24,390 nt of DNA from Kitasatospora aureofaciens (GTDB lineage Bacteria; Actinomycetota; Actinomycetes; Streptomycetales; Streptomycetaceae): positions 1 to 24,390 of the forward strand of contig JODU01000044.1 of NCBI GenBank assembly GCA_000720845.1. Reading direction: 5' to 3'. A model generated the notes under the pieces. It was not told the origin of the DNA and searched no databases. It saw nothing but the letters and a program-made list of their open reading frames with translations. A program made the translations under genes and the position numbers. Positions 1 to 7,467 of this stretch are shown in pieces; position 1 is the first letter of the stretch; each line of letters begins with the position of its first letter.

Positions 1-105
1 AACGTCTGGACCGTCGACGAACCCGGCGCCATCCGCAAAATGACCGGCCTCGGCGTCGACGGCATCATCACCGACTACCCCCAGACCCTCACCCAGCGGG
101 AGTGA
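1..105 (+). CDS. Glycerophosphodiester phosphodiesterase, C-terminal fragment
   Basis: The first base is in frame with 34 codons that end at a TGA at 103-105; the start lies outside the window. The encoded tail reads NVWTVDEPGAIRKM, then GVDGIITDYP. This is the last part of the GDPD TIM barrel, where the 'vWTvn' strand and the 'GvDgiiTDyP' strand-loop are family hallmarks. The family hydrolyses glycerophosphodiesters such as glycerophosphocholine or teichoic-acid-type backbones to glycerol-3-phosphate and an alcohol. Whether this copy is secreted cannot be seen because its N-terminus is missing. A second GDPD begins at the right end of the window; the two pieces do not join into one gene because the middle of the barrel is absent. 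Confidence 0.85.
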   Translation, partial: NVWTVDEPGAIRKMTGLGVDGIITDYPQTLTQRE

Positions 106-119
106 CCGGGTGACCCGGT
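105..119. terminator. Short convergent terminator hairpin
   Basis: ACCGGG-TGA-CCCGGT is a perfect 6-bp inverted repeat filling the gap between the stop of the GDPD fragment and the stop of the convergent FAD/Fe-S oxidoreductase at 120. No T-tract follows, which is normal for high-GC actinobacteria. A role as a bidirectional terminator is inferred from position only. Confidence 0.4.
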
Positions 120-3044
120 TCAGGGCCGGGTCGCCCGGTCCAGTTCGATCAGGACCGAGTAGTAGGCACGGCCGGTCGCCCGGTCCATGCCGATCTCGCA
201 CATGCGGTTGGCGGACAGGTGGGCGTCGTACGGGCGCGAGGTCACCTCGGCGGCCTCCTTCGCCGTCGCCGAGGCCGTCAGCTCCTTGTGCAGCATGCCG
301 CGGTCGCCGGCGAAGGCACAGCATCCGGCGTCGTCCGGGACGACGACCTCGTCGGCGACCGCGCCGGCGACCGCGCGCAGCTGGTCCACGTCGCCGAGGT
401 GCTGCATCGAGCAGGTCGGGTGCAGCACCGCCGAACCGGTCGTACGGCGGATCGTCAGCCGCGGCAGGAGCTCCTCCGCGGCCCACACGACGGAGTCGAT
501 CACCTCCAGGCGCCGGTGCAGTTCCCGGTTGGCGTGGGTGAGGTAGGGGACGACCTCGTGCCGGATGCCGAGCGTGCAGGACGAGGCGTCGACGACGAGG
601 GGGATCCTGCCGCCGTCGGTCCAGGCCCAGGCGGCCTCGACGATGCGGTTGGCCATCACGGTGTTGCCGTCCTCGTACCCCTTGGAGTGCCAGATCGTCG
701 AGCAGCAGGTGCCCGCCACGTCGTCGGGGATCCAGACGGGCCGGCCGGCGCGGGCCGAGACGTCGACCACGGCCTGCTGGAGCGAGGGGGTGTCGTCGTC
801 CTCCGGCCCGGCGAAGATCCGGTTGACGCAGGCCGGGTAGTAGACGGCGCTTGCTCCCGTGCGGGAGGTGGGCGGCGCGGTACGGGCGGCGGCGCCCGGG
901 ATCTCGGGCAGCCACTCGGGCATCAGATCGGGTCGTACGGCCCTGCGGGCGAGGCCGGTCGCGGCCTCCAGCAACCGGTCACTGATCTTGTCCGCCGCAC
1001 CGACCGCGAGACGTGCCGACGCCTCCACGGCCCGGAAGCGCCGTGCGGTGAGCGCGGCGATCCGCTCCTCGCGCGGCGAGTGCCTGCGGTGGCGGAAGTC
1101 CTTCATCATGGCGCCGGTGTCGATGCCGACCGGGCAGGCGATCGCGCAGGTGGAGTCGCCCGCGCAGGTGTCGACGGCGTCGTAGCCGTAGGAGGCGAGG
1201 AGTTGTTCCTCCACGGGTGAACCGTCCGGCTGGCGCAGCATCTCCCTGCGCAGCACGATGCGTTGGCGCGGGGTGGTCGTCAGGTCGTGGCTGGGACAGG
1301 TGGGTTCGCAGAAGCCGCACTCGATGCAGGGGTCGGCGAGCGGTTCGATCCCGGGGATCGTCTTGAGCCCGCGCAGATGGGCCTTCGGGTCGCGGTCGAG
1401 GACGACCCGGGGCGCCAGCACGCCCTCGGGGTCGATCAGCCGCTTGACGCGCCACATCAACTCGGTGGCCCGGGGCCCCCATTCCCGCTCCAGGAACGGG
1501 GCGATGTTGCGTCCGGTGGCGTGCTCCGCCTTCAGGGACCCGTCGAAACGCTCCACGGTCATCCGGCAGAAGTCGTCCATGAACGCGGCGTACCGGTCGA
1601 CGTCGGAGGGCTTCGACGCGTCGAAGGCGAGCAGGAAGTGCAGGTTGCCGTGGGCGGCGTGACCGGCGACGGCGGCGTCGAAGCCGTGCTCCGCCTGGAG
1701 TGCGAGCAACTCCTCGCAGGCGTCGGCCAGCCGGGACGGCGGGACCGCGAAGTCCTCCGTGATCAGGGTGGTGCCGGCCGGGCGGGAGCCGCCGACCGCG
1801 GTGACGAAGGCCTTGCGGGCCTTCCAGTAGCCGGAGACGACCTTGCTGTCGCGGGTGAACTCGTTGGTCACCGAGGGGACCGGCGCGACCAGATCCAGCC
1901 GTTCGACGACCTCGGCCGCCGCCCGCTCGAAGGCCTCCTGCCCCGCTTCGTCGGGTGCCCGGAACTCCACCAGCAGCGCCGTCGTCCCACGTGGCAGACC
2001 GGCCCAGTCGGCCGGTACGCCCCGCACGCTCACCGAGGCGCGCAGCGTGTTGCCGTCCATCAGCTCGACGGCGATCGCCCCGGCCTCGTTGAAGAGGGGT
2101 ACGGCGGCCGCCGCGGCGGTCAGCGAGGGGAAGAAGAGCAGTCCGCTGGTGACCTTGCGGTCCAGCGGCAGGGTGTCGAAGACGACGTCGGAGATGAACC
2201 CGAAGGTGCCCTCGGAGCCGACCATGAGCCCGCGCAGGATCTGGACGGGTGTGGTGCCGTCCAGGAAGGCGTCCAGCCGGTAGCCGTTGGTGTTCTTGAT
2301 CTCATACTTGGCCCGGATGCGGGCGGTGAGTTCCCGGTCCGCCTCGATCTCCGCCTTGAGCGCCAGCAGCCCCGCGCACAGCTCCGGCTCGGTCCGCGCC
2401 AGCGTCTCGTCCGCGTGAGGGTCGGCCGTGTCGACGACGGTGCCGCTGGGCAGCACGAAGGTCAGTGCGGCGAGGGTCCGGTACGAGTTGCGGGTGGTGC
2501 CCGCGGTCATGCCGGAGGCGTTGTTGGCGACGACCCCGCCGACGGTGCAGGCGATCGCGCTGGCCGGGTCGGGCCCCAGGACCCTGCCGTACCGGGCGAG
2601 GGTCGCGTTGGCCCGCATGACCGTGGTGCCGGGGCGGATGCGGGCCCGCGCGCCGTCGTCCAGGACCTCGACGCCGGTGAAGTGGCGGCGTACGTCGACG
2701 AGGATGTCCTCGCCCTGGGCCTGGCCGTTCAGGCTGGTGCCGGCGGCGCGGAAGACGACCTGGCGGCCGTGGTCGCGGGCGTACGCCAGCACCGCGGCCA
2801 CCTCGTCGACGGTCTCGGGGAGGACGACGGCCTGCGGGACGAACCGGTAGGGGCTGGCGTCGGAGGCGTACTTCACGAGGTCGGAGATCTTCCCGAGGAC
2901 CTTGTCCGGGCCCAGCAGCGCGGTCAGGCCGGCCCGCAGCGGTCCGGGGGTGCCCGTGGCCCCCGCGTCGGGCACCCGGTCGGCGGCCGCGACGCGGGCC
3001 GTACCGGGACGGAGGCTTTCCGGCCTGGGCTCCAGCAGGGGCAT
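120..3044 (-). CDS. FAD-linked and 4Fe-4S D-2-hydroxyacid (D-lactate-type) dehydrogenase
   Basis: The protein has 974 residues. Residues about 60-280 form a PCMH-type FAD domain, with AAGTSLNGQ at 100-108, GPDPAS at 157-162 and VANNASGM at 172-179. An FAD-oxidase C domain follows to about 550, with EDFAVP at 430 and GHAAHGNLHF at 461-470, whose histidines usually bind the active-site metal. A ferredoxin-like pair comes next (C573, C576, C579, C583; C627, C633, C637), then two CCG domains (C739, C780/C781; C878, C908/C909). This layout is that of Dld D-lactate dehydrogenases and YdiJ D-2-hydroxyglutarate dehydrogenases, which pass electrons from a D-2-hydroxyacid to the respiratory chain. I prefer the ATG at 3044 over the longer frame from 3137, because GGGAG lies 9 bases upstream of it and the extension runs through the terminator hairpin. 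Substrate not determined. Confidence 0.85.
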   Translation of the reverse strand: MPLLEPRPESLRPGTARVAAADRVPDAGATGTPGPLRAGLTALLGPDKVLGKISDLVKYASDASPYRFVPQAVVLPETVDEVAAVLAYARDHGRQVVFRAAGTSLNGQAQGEDILVDVRRHFTGVEVLDDGARARIRPGTTVMRANATLARYGRVLGPDPASAIACTVGGVVANNASGMTAGTTRNSYRTLAALTFVLPSGTVVDTADPHADETLARTEPELCAGLLALKAEIEADRELTARIRAKYEIKNTNGYRLDAFLDGTTPVQILRGLMVGSEGTFGFISDVVFDTLPLDRKVTSGLLFFPSLTAAAAAVPLFNEAGAIAVELMDGNTLRASVSVRGVPADWAGLPRGTTALLVEFRAPDEAGQEAFERAAAEVVERLDLVAPVPSVTNEFTRDSKVVSGYWKARKAFVTAVGGSRPAGTTLITEDFAVPPSRLADACEELLALQAEHGFDAAVAGHAAHGNLHFLLAFDASKPSDVDRYAAFMDDFCRMTVERFDGSLKAEHATGRNIAPFLEREWGPRATELMWRVKRLIDPEGVLAPRVVLDRDPKAHLRGLKTIPGIEPLADPCIECGFCEPTCPSHDLTTTPRQRIVLRREMLRQPDGSPVEEQLLASYGYDAVDTCAGDSTCAIACPVGIDTGAMMKDFRHRRHSPREERIAALTARRFRAVEASARLAVGAADKISDRLLEAATGLARRAVRPDLMPEWLPEIPGAAARTAPPTSRTGASAVYYPACVNRIFAGPEDDDTPSLQQAVVDVSARAGRPVWIPDDVAGTCCSTIWHSKGYEDGNTVMANRIVEAAWAWTDGGRIPLVVDASSCTLGIRHEVVPYLTHANRELHRRLEVIDSVVWAAEELLPRLTIRRTTGSAVLHPTCSMQHLGDVDQLRAVAGAVADEVVVPDDAGCCAFAGDRGMLHKELTASATAKEAAEVTSRPYDAHLSANRMCEIGMDRATGRAYYSVLIELDRATRP

Positions 3045-3093
3045 GACGTTCGACTCCCACGGTTTCGATCGGTGCTGATCAGCGTACGACCGC

Positions 3094-3127
3094 CGGGCTC
3101 GCCGGCCCAGGCGGGCCGGCGAGCCCG
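3094..3127 (-). terminator. 15-bp hairpin after the ridA-type gene
   Basis: A perfect 15-bp inverted repeat (left arm CGGGCTCGCCGGCCC at 3094-3108) with a 4-base AGGC loop starts 7 bases past the RidA stop codon. It is the strongest hairpin in this part and the likely end of the creatininase-enolase-RidA transcript. The same-strand FAD/Fe-S gene starts only 49 bases further on, so read-through could still express that gene. Confidence 0.7.
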
Positions 3128-3133
3128 AGCGGT

Positions 3134-3541
3134 TCACCCGGGCAGGTCCGGGCCGGGCAGGAGGGCGACCACGTCGATCTCCACGAGGATGTCCATCAGA
3201 TCGGACCCGACCGTGGTGCGCACCGGGCAGGGTTCCTCGAAGAACTCGCGGTAGGCCGCGTCGTACGCGGCGAAGTCCCGCCTGAGGTGTTGCAGGTGCG
3301 CCGTGACCTTCACGACGTCCCGCAGGGACAGGCCCCGCGCGGCGAGGACCGCCTCCACGTTGCTCAGCACCTGCACGGTCTGCGCCGCGACGCCCTCCGG
3401 CACGGCGCCGGTGACGGGGTCCTGCGGGCCGAATCCGGCCGTGAACAGGAACCCGCCCGCCACCACACCCTGGGAGTAGGCGCCCGCCGGGCGGGGCGCC
3501 CCGGGCGTGTGCACGGCTCGCTTGCCGGTCGGCTCGCTCAT
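3134..3541 (-). CDS. RidA/YjgF/YER057c/UK114 family imine-enamine deaminase
   Basis: The product is 135 residues, the normal family length. RidA proteins hydrolyse reactive enamine/imine intermediates to ketoacids and ammonia. The N-terminal AYSQGVVAGGFLFTAGF (21-37) and C-terminal VRTTVG with R108 and VEID with E121 match the conserved positions, R108 being the carboxylate-binding arginine of active RidA. The ATG overlaps the TGA of the enolase-superfamily gene in an ATGA, so translation is probably coupled. Placement directly after a dehydratase-type enzyme suggests that the pathway makes an enamine or imine; this is inference. Members of the family diverge in substrate, so the exact reaction is open. 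Confidence 0.9.
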   Translation of the reverse strand: MSEPTGKRAVHTPGAPRPAGAYSQGVVAGGFLFTAGFGPQDPVTGAVPEGVAAQTVQVLSNVEAVLAARGLSLRDVVKVTAHLQHLRRDFAAYDAAYREFFEEPCPVRTTVGSDLMDILVEIDVVALLPGPDLPG

Positions 3542-4665
3542 CCGGTCAGGTCACCGTCCCGCTCGTTGACGCCCGCGTAGTGGCGGAGTTTGTCCTCGTC
3601 CACGCTCACGCCCAGCCCGGGTCCCGACGGCACTCGCAGCCGGCCGTTCTCCAGGTGCAGCGGCTCGATGATGTCGTCCGCGTGCAGGTAGTACATGCTG
3701 TCGATGGCCCGCGAGAGGACGGGGGTGCTCGACACCACGGCCAGGTGCGCGGCCGTGGCGATGCCGAGTTCGCCACCGCTGTGCAGGTTCATGCCCAGGC
3801 CGAAGGTCTCGCAGTGCGCGGCGAGCGCCTTGGTCGCGGCGATGCCGCCCCACTTGTACACGTCGCCGTGGATGACGTCGACCGCGTTCAGCCGCATGGC
3901 GGGGGCGAAGTCCTCGAAGCGGACGACACACATGTTGGTGCACAGCGGGATGCGTACCTTGGCCTTGACCTGGGCCATGCCCTCGATGCCGACGCAGGGG
4001 TCCTCCAGGTACTCCAGGTCGAGTTCCTCCAGGGCGATGCCGGCGCGCACCGAGTCGGGGACGGACCAGGCCGCGTTCGGGTCGACGCGCAGGTCGACCC
4101 GGGGCAGCGCCTCGCGGACCGCGCGCAGGATGGCCACGTCGCCCGCGCAGTCCTTGGTGCCCTTGAGCTTGACGGCGTCGAAGCCGCCCTCCTCGACGAC
4201 GCGCACCGCGTGCTCGGCCATGGCCCTGGGCAGGTCGGCCGGGGCCGTCCCCGGCGCGTCGGCGCGGGTGATCAGCGCGGTGATCGGGACCTCGTCGCGC
4301 ACGGCACCGCCCAGCAGGTCGGTGACGGACTGGCCGGTGGCCTTGCCCATCGCGTCCCAGCAGGCGACGTCGACGGCGGCGATCGCCGCGTAGCCGAGGT
4401 AGCCGTAGAAGAAGGGCACCATGTGCTGCTTGCGGTGGAAGCCCTCCAGTGCGAAGGGGCTGGTCCCGATCAGGTCCGGGACCATGTGGCGCACGATGGC
4501 GGCGACCGGCGCGCCCCACATCGTCTCGCCCCAGCCCTCGACGCCCGTGTCGGTGCGCACCCGCACGACGGTGCGGGTCTCCCCGGTCTTGGTCTCGAAG
4601 GAACTGGTGAAGGGGTTGACGAGTGGGAGGTTGACGACCCACACGTCGACGTCGGTGATCTTCAT
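3538..4665 (-). CDS. Enolase-superfamily enzyme, glucarate-dehydratase-like subgroup
   Basis: The 375-residue protein has an N-terminal capping domain and a (beta/alpha)7-beta barrel. It carries a KLK base motif (K166, K168), metal ligand D195 inside DPNAAW, E221 in LEYLEDPC, N244 in CTNM, D268 in HGD and H295 in LHSGG. The EDPC, TNM and late His match the acid-sugar dehydratase (GlucD) subgroup better than the dipeptide epimerases or mandelate racemase. Members abstract the alpha-proton of a carboxylate with Lys or the His-Asp dyad and usually dehydrate a sugar acid. I chose the ATG at 4665 (MKITDVDV) because GAGGAG lies 5 bases upstream and the longer frame is non-homologous. It lies 23 bases after the creatininase stop and overlaps the RidA start. 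The substrate may carry nitrogen, given its neighbours; that is inference. Confidence 0.85.
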   Translation of the reverse strand: MKITDVDVWVVNLPLVNPFTSSFETKTGETRTVVRVRTDTGVEGWGETMWGAPVAAIVRHMVPDLIGTSPFALEGFHRKQHMVPFFYGYLGYAAIAAVDVACWDAMGKATGQSVTDLLGGAVRDEVPITALITRADAPGTAPADLPRAMAEHAVRVVEEGGFDAVKLKGTKDCAGDVAILRAVREALPRVDLRVDPNAAWSVPDSVRAGIALEELDLEYLEDPCVGIEGMAQVKAKVRIPLCTNMCVVRFEDFAPAMRLNAVDVIHGDVYKWGGIAATKALAAHCETFGLGMNLHSGGELGIATAAHLAVVSSTPVLSRAIDSMYYLHADDIIEPLHLENGRLRVPSGPGLGVSVDEDKLRHYAGVNERDGDLTG

Positions 4666-4688
4666 TTCTGCTCCTCGCATCGTGGGGG

Positions 4689-5480
4689 TCACCGGCTCGC
4701 CGCGTCGAAGGCCCGGATCGCGCGGGCCAGTCCCCGCGCCCGGTCGTCCAGGAGCCGGCCGCCCCGGTCGGCGTCGGCACCGGAGGCGTCGTCGGTGGAG
4801 CCGCCGACCCGCTCCCACTCGCCGTGCCGCTCGACGGTCAGGCCGGGGTGCGGCGGGTGGTCGAACAGCGGGGGCGGTTCGACGGGGGTGCGGGCGGGCA
4901 CGGGGATGCGTACCAGTTCCGGGTGGGCCGCCAGCATGAGGGACGTCTCGAACCATCCGGCGTGCCCCGGGGTGACCTCGGGCCGTCCCGCCGTGTCCTC
5001 ACCGGCCGTGAGGGTCCAGTACGAGCAGGCGGCGACCGTGACCCGGGCGCGCAGCGCGAACCGCTTCACGGCGAGCCGCATGATCTCGTCGTTGCCGCCG
5101 TGGCCGTTGACGACCAGGACGCGGCGGTAGCCGCTGGTCACGAGCGAGTCGAGGACGTCGTCCAGTACGGCGCCCAGGGTCGCCGCGGAGAGCGAGACGG
5201 CCGCCGCGAACAGGTGGTGCGGACTGTGCCCGAAGGGCAGCGCGGGCAGCCGCACCACCTCGGGTGCGGAGCCGGCCGGGGATGCGGAGGACGCGCCGGC
5301 CCCTTGGTCGAGGAGGGCCAGCGCCCGGTCCACGACCTCCTCCACCAGGAGGGTGTCGGTCCCCATGGGAAGGTGCCCGGCGTGCTGCTCCTGCGAGCCG
5401 ATGGGCAGCAGGGCGATGCCCTGCTCGCCGGCCCGGCGCACCTCCCGCCAGGTCAGTTCGGTCAGTCTCGATTGGCTCAC
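4689..5480 (-). CDS. Creatininase-family amidohydrolase
   Basis: The 263-residue protein has the family's metal motifs: GSQEQHAGHLPMGTD with E31, H33 and D42, VVNGHGGND at 124-131 with H127, and PGHAGWFETS at 171-180 with E178. Creatininase-fold enzymes hydrolyse cyclic or linear amides with a dinuclear metal site; known members act on creatinine, on formamides in deazaflavin synthesis, and on the mycofactocin precursor peptide. Here no mycofactocin or deazaflavin genes are nearby, so catabolic amide or lactam hydrolysis is more likely. The start is GTG at 5480, with GGAGAGG ending 7 bases upstream; frames extending further read into the divergent gene. It is first in a three-gene operon with the enolase-like and RidA genes. 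Confidence 0.85.
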   Translation of the reverse strand: MSQSRLTELTWREVRRAGEQGIALLPIGSQEQHAGHLPMGTDTLLVEEVVDRALALLDQGAGASSASPAGSAPEVVRLPALPFGHSPHHLFAAAVSLSAATLGAVLDDVLDSLVTSGYRRVLVVNGHGGNDEIMRLAVKRFALRARVTVAACSYWTLTAGEDTAGRPEVTPGHAGWFETSLMLAAHPELVRIPVPARTPVEPPPLFDHPPHPGLTVERHGEWERVGGSTDDASGADADRGGRLLDDRARGLARAIRAFDAASR

Positions 5481-5521
5481 GGTGCTACCTCTCCGAAACG
5501 GGGCCATGGCAGAGTCGGCGC

Positions 5522-6478
5522 ATGGTCCACAAAAGTTCTCCGTTGCGACTGGTCCCGGATGCCGCGGAGCGACCGGCCGCTCCCGGGGCACCGCGGCGGC
5601 TGGGGGCCGTCGAGCTGGTGCCCGGCCGGGTCACGGCGGCCGTGCTGTCCATGGCCGGGCGGGTGCTCGACCGCACCGAGGCGTCGTACGACGCGGCCAC
5701 CGCCTCCCCGGCGGACATCGACGGGGCACTGGCAGAGGTCGCCGGTGTCTTCGCGGCCCAGGAGGTGCAGGGGATCGGGGTGGCCGCCGCGGGGCTGGTG
5801 GACCCCCTCACGGGGCTGATCCTGGAGGTCAACGACGTGCCGGCGCTGCACGGCTATCCGGTGACGGAGCGGCTGGGCGCCCTCACCGGGGCCGGGGTGC
5901 GCCTGGAGCACCGGGCGCGGCTCCAGGTGCTCGGCGACCGCTGGTTCGGCGCGGGCCGGGGGCGGCGCACCTTCGCCTCGGTGTCGACCGGGGAGGTGCT
6001 CGGGGTGGGCGTCCTCTACGACGGTGAGGTGATGGCGCCGCCCGGCGGGCGCAGCGGCGCGCACATGACCGTGTCGGCCAGCGGTGAGCGCTGTACGTGC
6101 GGGAACCGGGGCTGCTGGAAGACCCTGGCCACCACCGGCTGGCTGCGGGCCAGGGCACGCGCCGCGGGGCTCGGGGAGGTGTCGCTGGCCGCGCTGGTGG
6201 GCGGCGGGGACCCGCTCGCCGGGCAGGTGGTGGAGGAGTACGCGCACAACCTGGCCCTGGGGCTGGTGAACGTGCAGCAGCTCTTCGCGCCGGGCCTGTT
6301 CATCCTGCACGGCGAGGCGCGCGACGGCGGTGAGCGTTTCCGCACCGTGGTGGAGGAGCGGCTGCGGGACGCGGTCGCCTTCGCGGGCGCCGAGCAGCCA
6401 CGGGTGCTGGTCGGCACCGCCGCGGTCGACGACGTGGCCCTCCTGGGCGGCGCGGGCCTGGTGCTGTCGCACCTCTAG
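5522..6478 (+). CDS. Degenerate ROK-family protein without HTH domain
   Basis: The 318-residue protein keeps the ROK zinc signature: GAHMTV followed by CTCGNRGCW, giving H181, C191, C193 and C198. The fold is that of the ROK sugar kinase/repressor family. Two things are missing. There is no winged helix at the N-terminus (the ROK body starts by about residue 28), and the catalytic Asp region, normally ND.N/A, reads LEHRARLQVLGDRW at 128-141. The first phosphate loop (usually DIGGT) is also lost (AVELVPGRV). It is therefore unlikely to be a kinase or a DNA-binding repressor by itself; a ligand sensor or partner protein is possible. It is divergent from the creatininase operon, with only 41 bases between the starts. 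No strong ribosome-binding site precedes the ATG. Confidence 0.75.
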   Translation: MVHKSSPLRLVPDAAERPAAPGAPRRLGAVELVPGRVTAAVLSMAGRVLDRTEASYDAATASPADIDGALAEVAGVFAAQEVQGIGVAAAGLVDPLTGLILEVNDVPALHGYPVTERLGALTGAGVRLEHRARLQVLGDRWFGAGRGRRTFASVSTGEVLGVGVLYDGEVMAPPGGRSGAHMTVSASGERCTCGNRGCWKTLATTGWLRARARAAGLGEVSLAALVGGGDPLAGQVVEEYAHNLALGLVNVQQLFAPGLFILHGEARDGGERFRTVVEERLRDAVAFAGAEQPRVLVGTAAVDDVALLGGAGLVLSHL

Positions 6479-6489
6479 CGTGGGGCGGT

Positions 6490-7467
6490 TCATCGGCTCG
6501 GTCCGTCCGTCGGTTCGCCCGTCGGTTCGCCCGTCGGTTCGACCGTCGGTCCGTCCGTCGGTTCGCCCGTCGGTTCGACCGTCGGTTCGCCTGCCGGGGC
6601 GGACGCCCGTGCCGCGGCCCGGCGGCCCCGGCGCGGGTCGAGGACCGGTACGGCGTCGAGCAGCTGCCGCGTGTAGGGGTGGCGTGGGGTGCGCAGGACC
6701 GCCGCCGCCGCGCCCACCTCGACCAGGCTCCCCCGGCTCATCACCGCCACCCGGTCGGCCACCTGCGCCACCACGGCGAGGTTGTGCGACACGAAGACGT
6801 AGGTGAGGCCCAGCCGCTGTTGCAGGTCCGCCAGGAGGTCGAGGACGGTCGCCTGTACGGAGACGTCCAGCGCGCTGGTCGGCTCGTCGAGCACCAGCAG
6901 CCGGGGGTGGAGTGCCAGGGCCCGTGCGATCGAGACGCGCTGGCGCTGGCCGCCGGAGAACTCGTGCGGGTAGCGGTCCTGGATGCCGGCGTCCAGGCCG
7001 ACGGCCTCGAGGAGTTCCCCGACCCGTTCCCGGTTACGTGCCCGTGCGCGCCGTCCGCGTGCCTCGGGGTCGTGGGTGACCAGCGGTTCGGCGACGATGT
7101 CGGTGATGCGCATGCGCGGGTTCATGCTGGAGTAGGGGTCCTGGAGGACGACCTGCATCTGGCGCCGTACACCACGCAGTTGGGACGCGGTGAGGGCGGC
7201 GATGTCCTGTCCGTCGAAGCGCACGCTGCCGGCGGTGGGTTCGAGGAGTCCGAGGAGCAGCCGGGTGAGGGTGGTCTTGCCGCAGCCGGACTCGCCGACC
7301 AGGGCCAGGGTCTCGCCCTCGTGGACTTCGAGGGACACGTCGTCGACGGCGACGTTCGGGCGCCGGCCGCCGAACTCCTTGCGCAGGCCGGTCAGTTCGA
7401 GGATCGGCCGACCGGTCCCGGGCGCGCCTCCGGCCGGCCCGACCGGGCCGGTGGTGTCGGTGCTCAT
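6490..7467 (-). CDS. Oligopeptide-type ABC importer ATPase (OppF-like)
   Basis: The 325-residue ATPase is the second of the heterodimeric pair that powers the importer. It has Walker A GESGCGKT at 58-65, Q-loop Q109 in VLQDPYSSMNP, signature FSGGQRQR at 170-177, Walker B LLVLDEPT at 190-197 and H228. The PHPYTRQLL-type Opp/Dpp C-terminal motif (RHPYTRQLLDAVP) is at 262-274. The ATG at 7467 overlaps the OppD stop in an ATGA. The C-terminus is odd: residues 293-324 are eight tetrapeptides of the GEPT/VEPT/DGPT kind, encoded by a 12-bp tandem repeat. It converges on the ROK gene with 11 bases between stops and no visible terminator. Confidence 0.9.
   Translation of the reverse strand: MSTDTTGPVGPAGGAPGTGRPILELTGLRKEFGGRRPNVAVDDVSLEVHEGETLALVGESGCGKTTLTRLLLGLLEPTAGSVRFDGQDIAALTASQLRGVRRQMQVVLQDPYSSMNPRMRITDIVAEPLVTHDPEARGRRARARNRERVGELLEAVGLDAGIQDRYPHEFSGGQRQRVSIARALALHPRLLVLDEPTSALDVSVQATVLDLLADLQQRLGLTYVFVSHNLAVVAQVADRVAVMSRGSLVEVGAAAAVLRTPRHPYTRQLLDAVPVLDPRRGRRAAARASAPAGEPTVEPTGEPTDGPTVEPTGEPTGEPTDGPSR
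6496..6591 (-). repeat. 12-bp tandem repeat, eight units, coding for a GEPT-like tail
   Basis: On the plus strand the unit is close to CGTCGGTTCGCC, repeated eight times over 96 bases with small substitutions. On the coding strand it gives GEPT, VEPT, GEPT, DGPT, VEPT, GEPT, GEPT, DGPS at the extreme end of the OppF-like ATPase. Because the unit is a multiple of three, copy-number change would not shift the frame. Such tails are not part of the ATPase fold. Confidence 0.9.

Noticed and set aside
3045..3137. Extended N-terminus of the FAD/Fe-S protein from 3137
   Set aside because: It would translate through the 15-bp hairpin and overlap the RidA stop. The ATG at 3044 has a ribosome-binding site and begins just before the conserved region.
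1263..3254. A 663-codon plus-strand frame opposite the FAD/Fe-S gene
   Set aside because: No recognisable domain; it is the antisense shadow of a gene with clear cysteine and FAD motifs.
4666..4956. Longer start of the enolase-like protein
   Set aside because: The extra 97 residues are read from the end of the creatininase gene in another frame and have no homology. A GAGGAG site precedes the ATG at 4665.
6482..6600. Plus-strand frame coding Ser-Val-Arg-Pro repeats as a gene
   Set aside because: It is the complement of the GEPT repeat of OppF and lies in the tail of a shadow frame without a ribosome-binding site.
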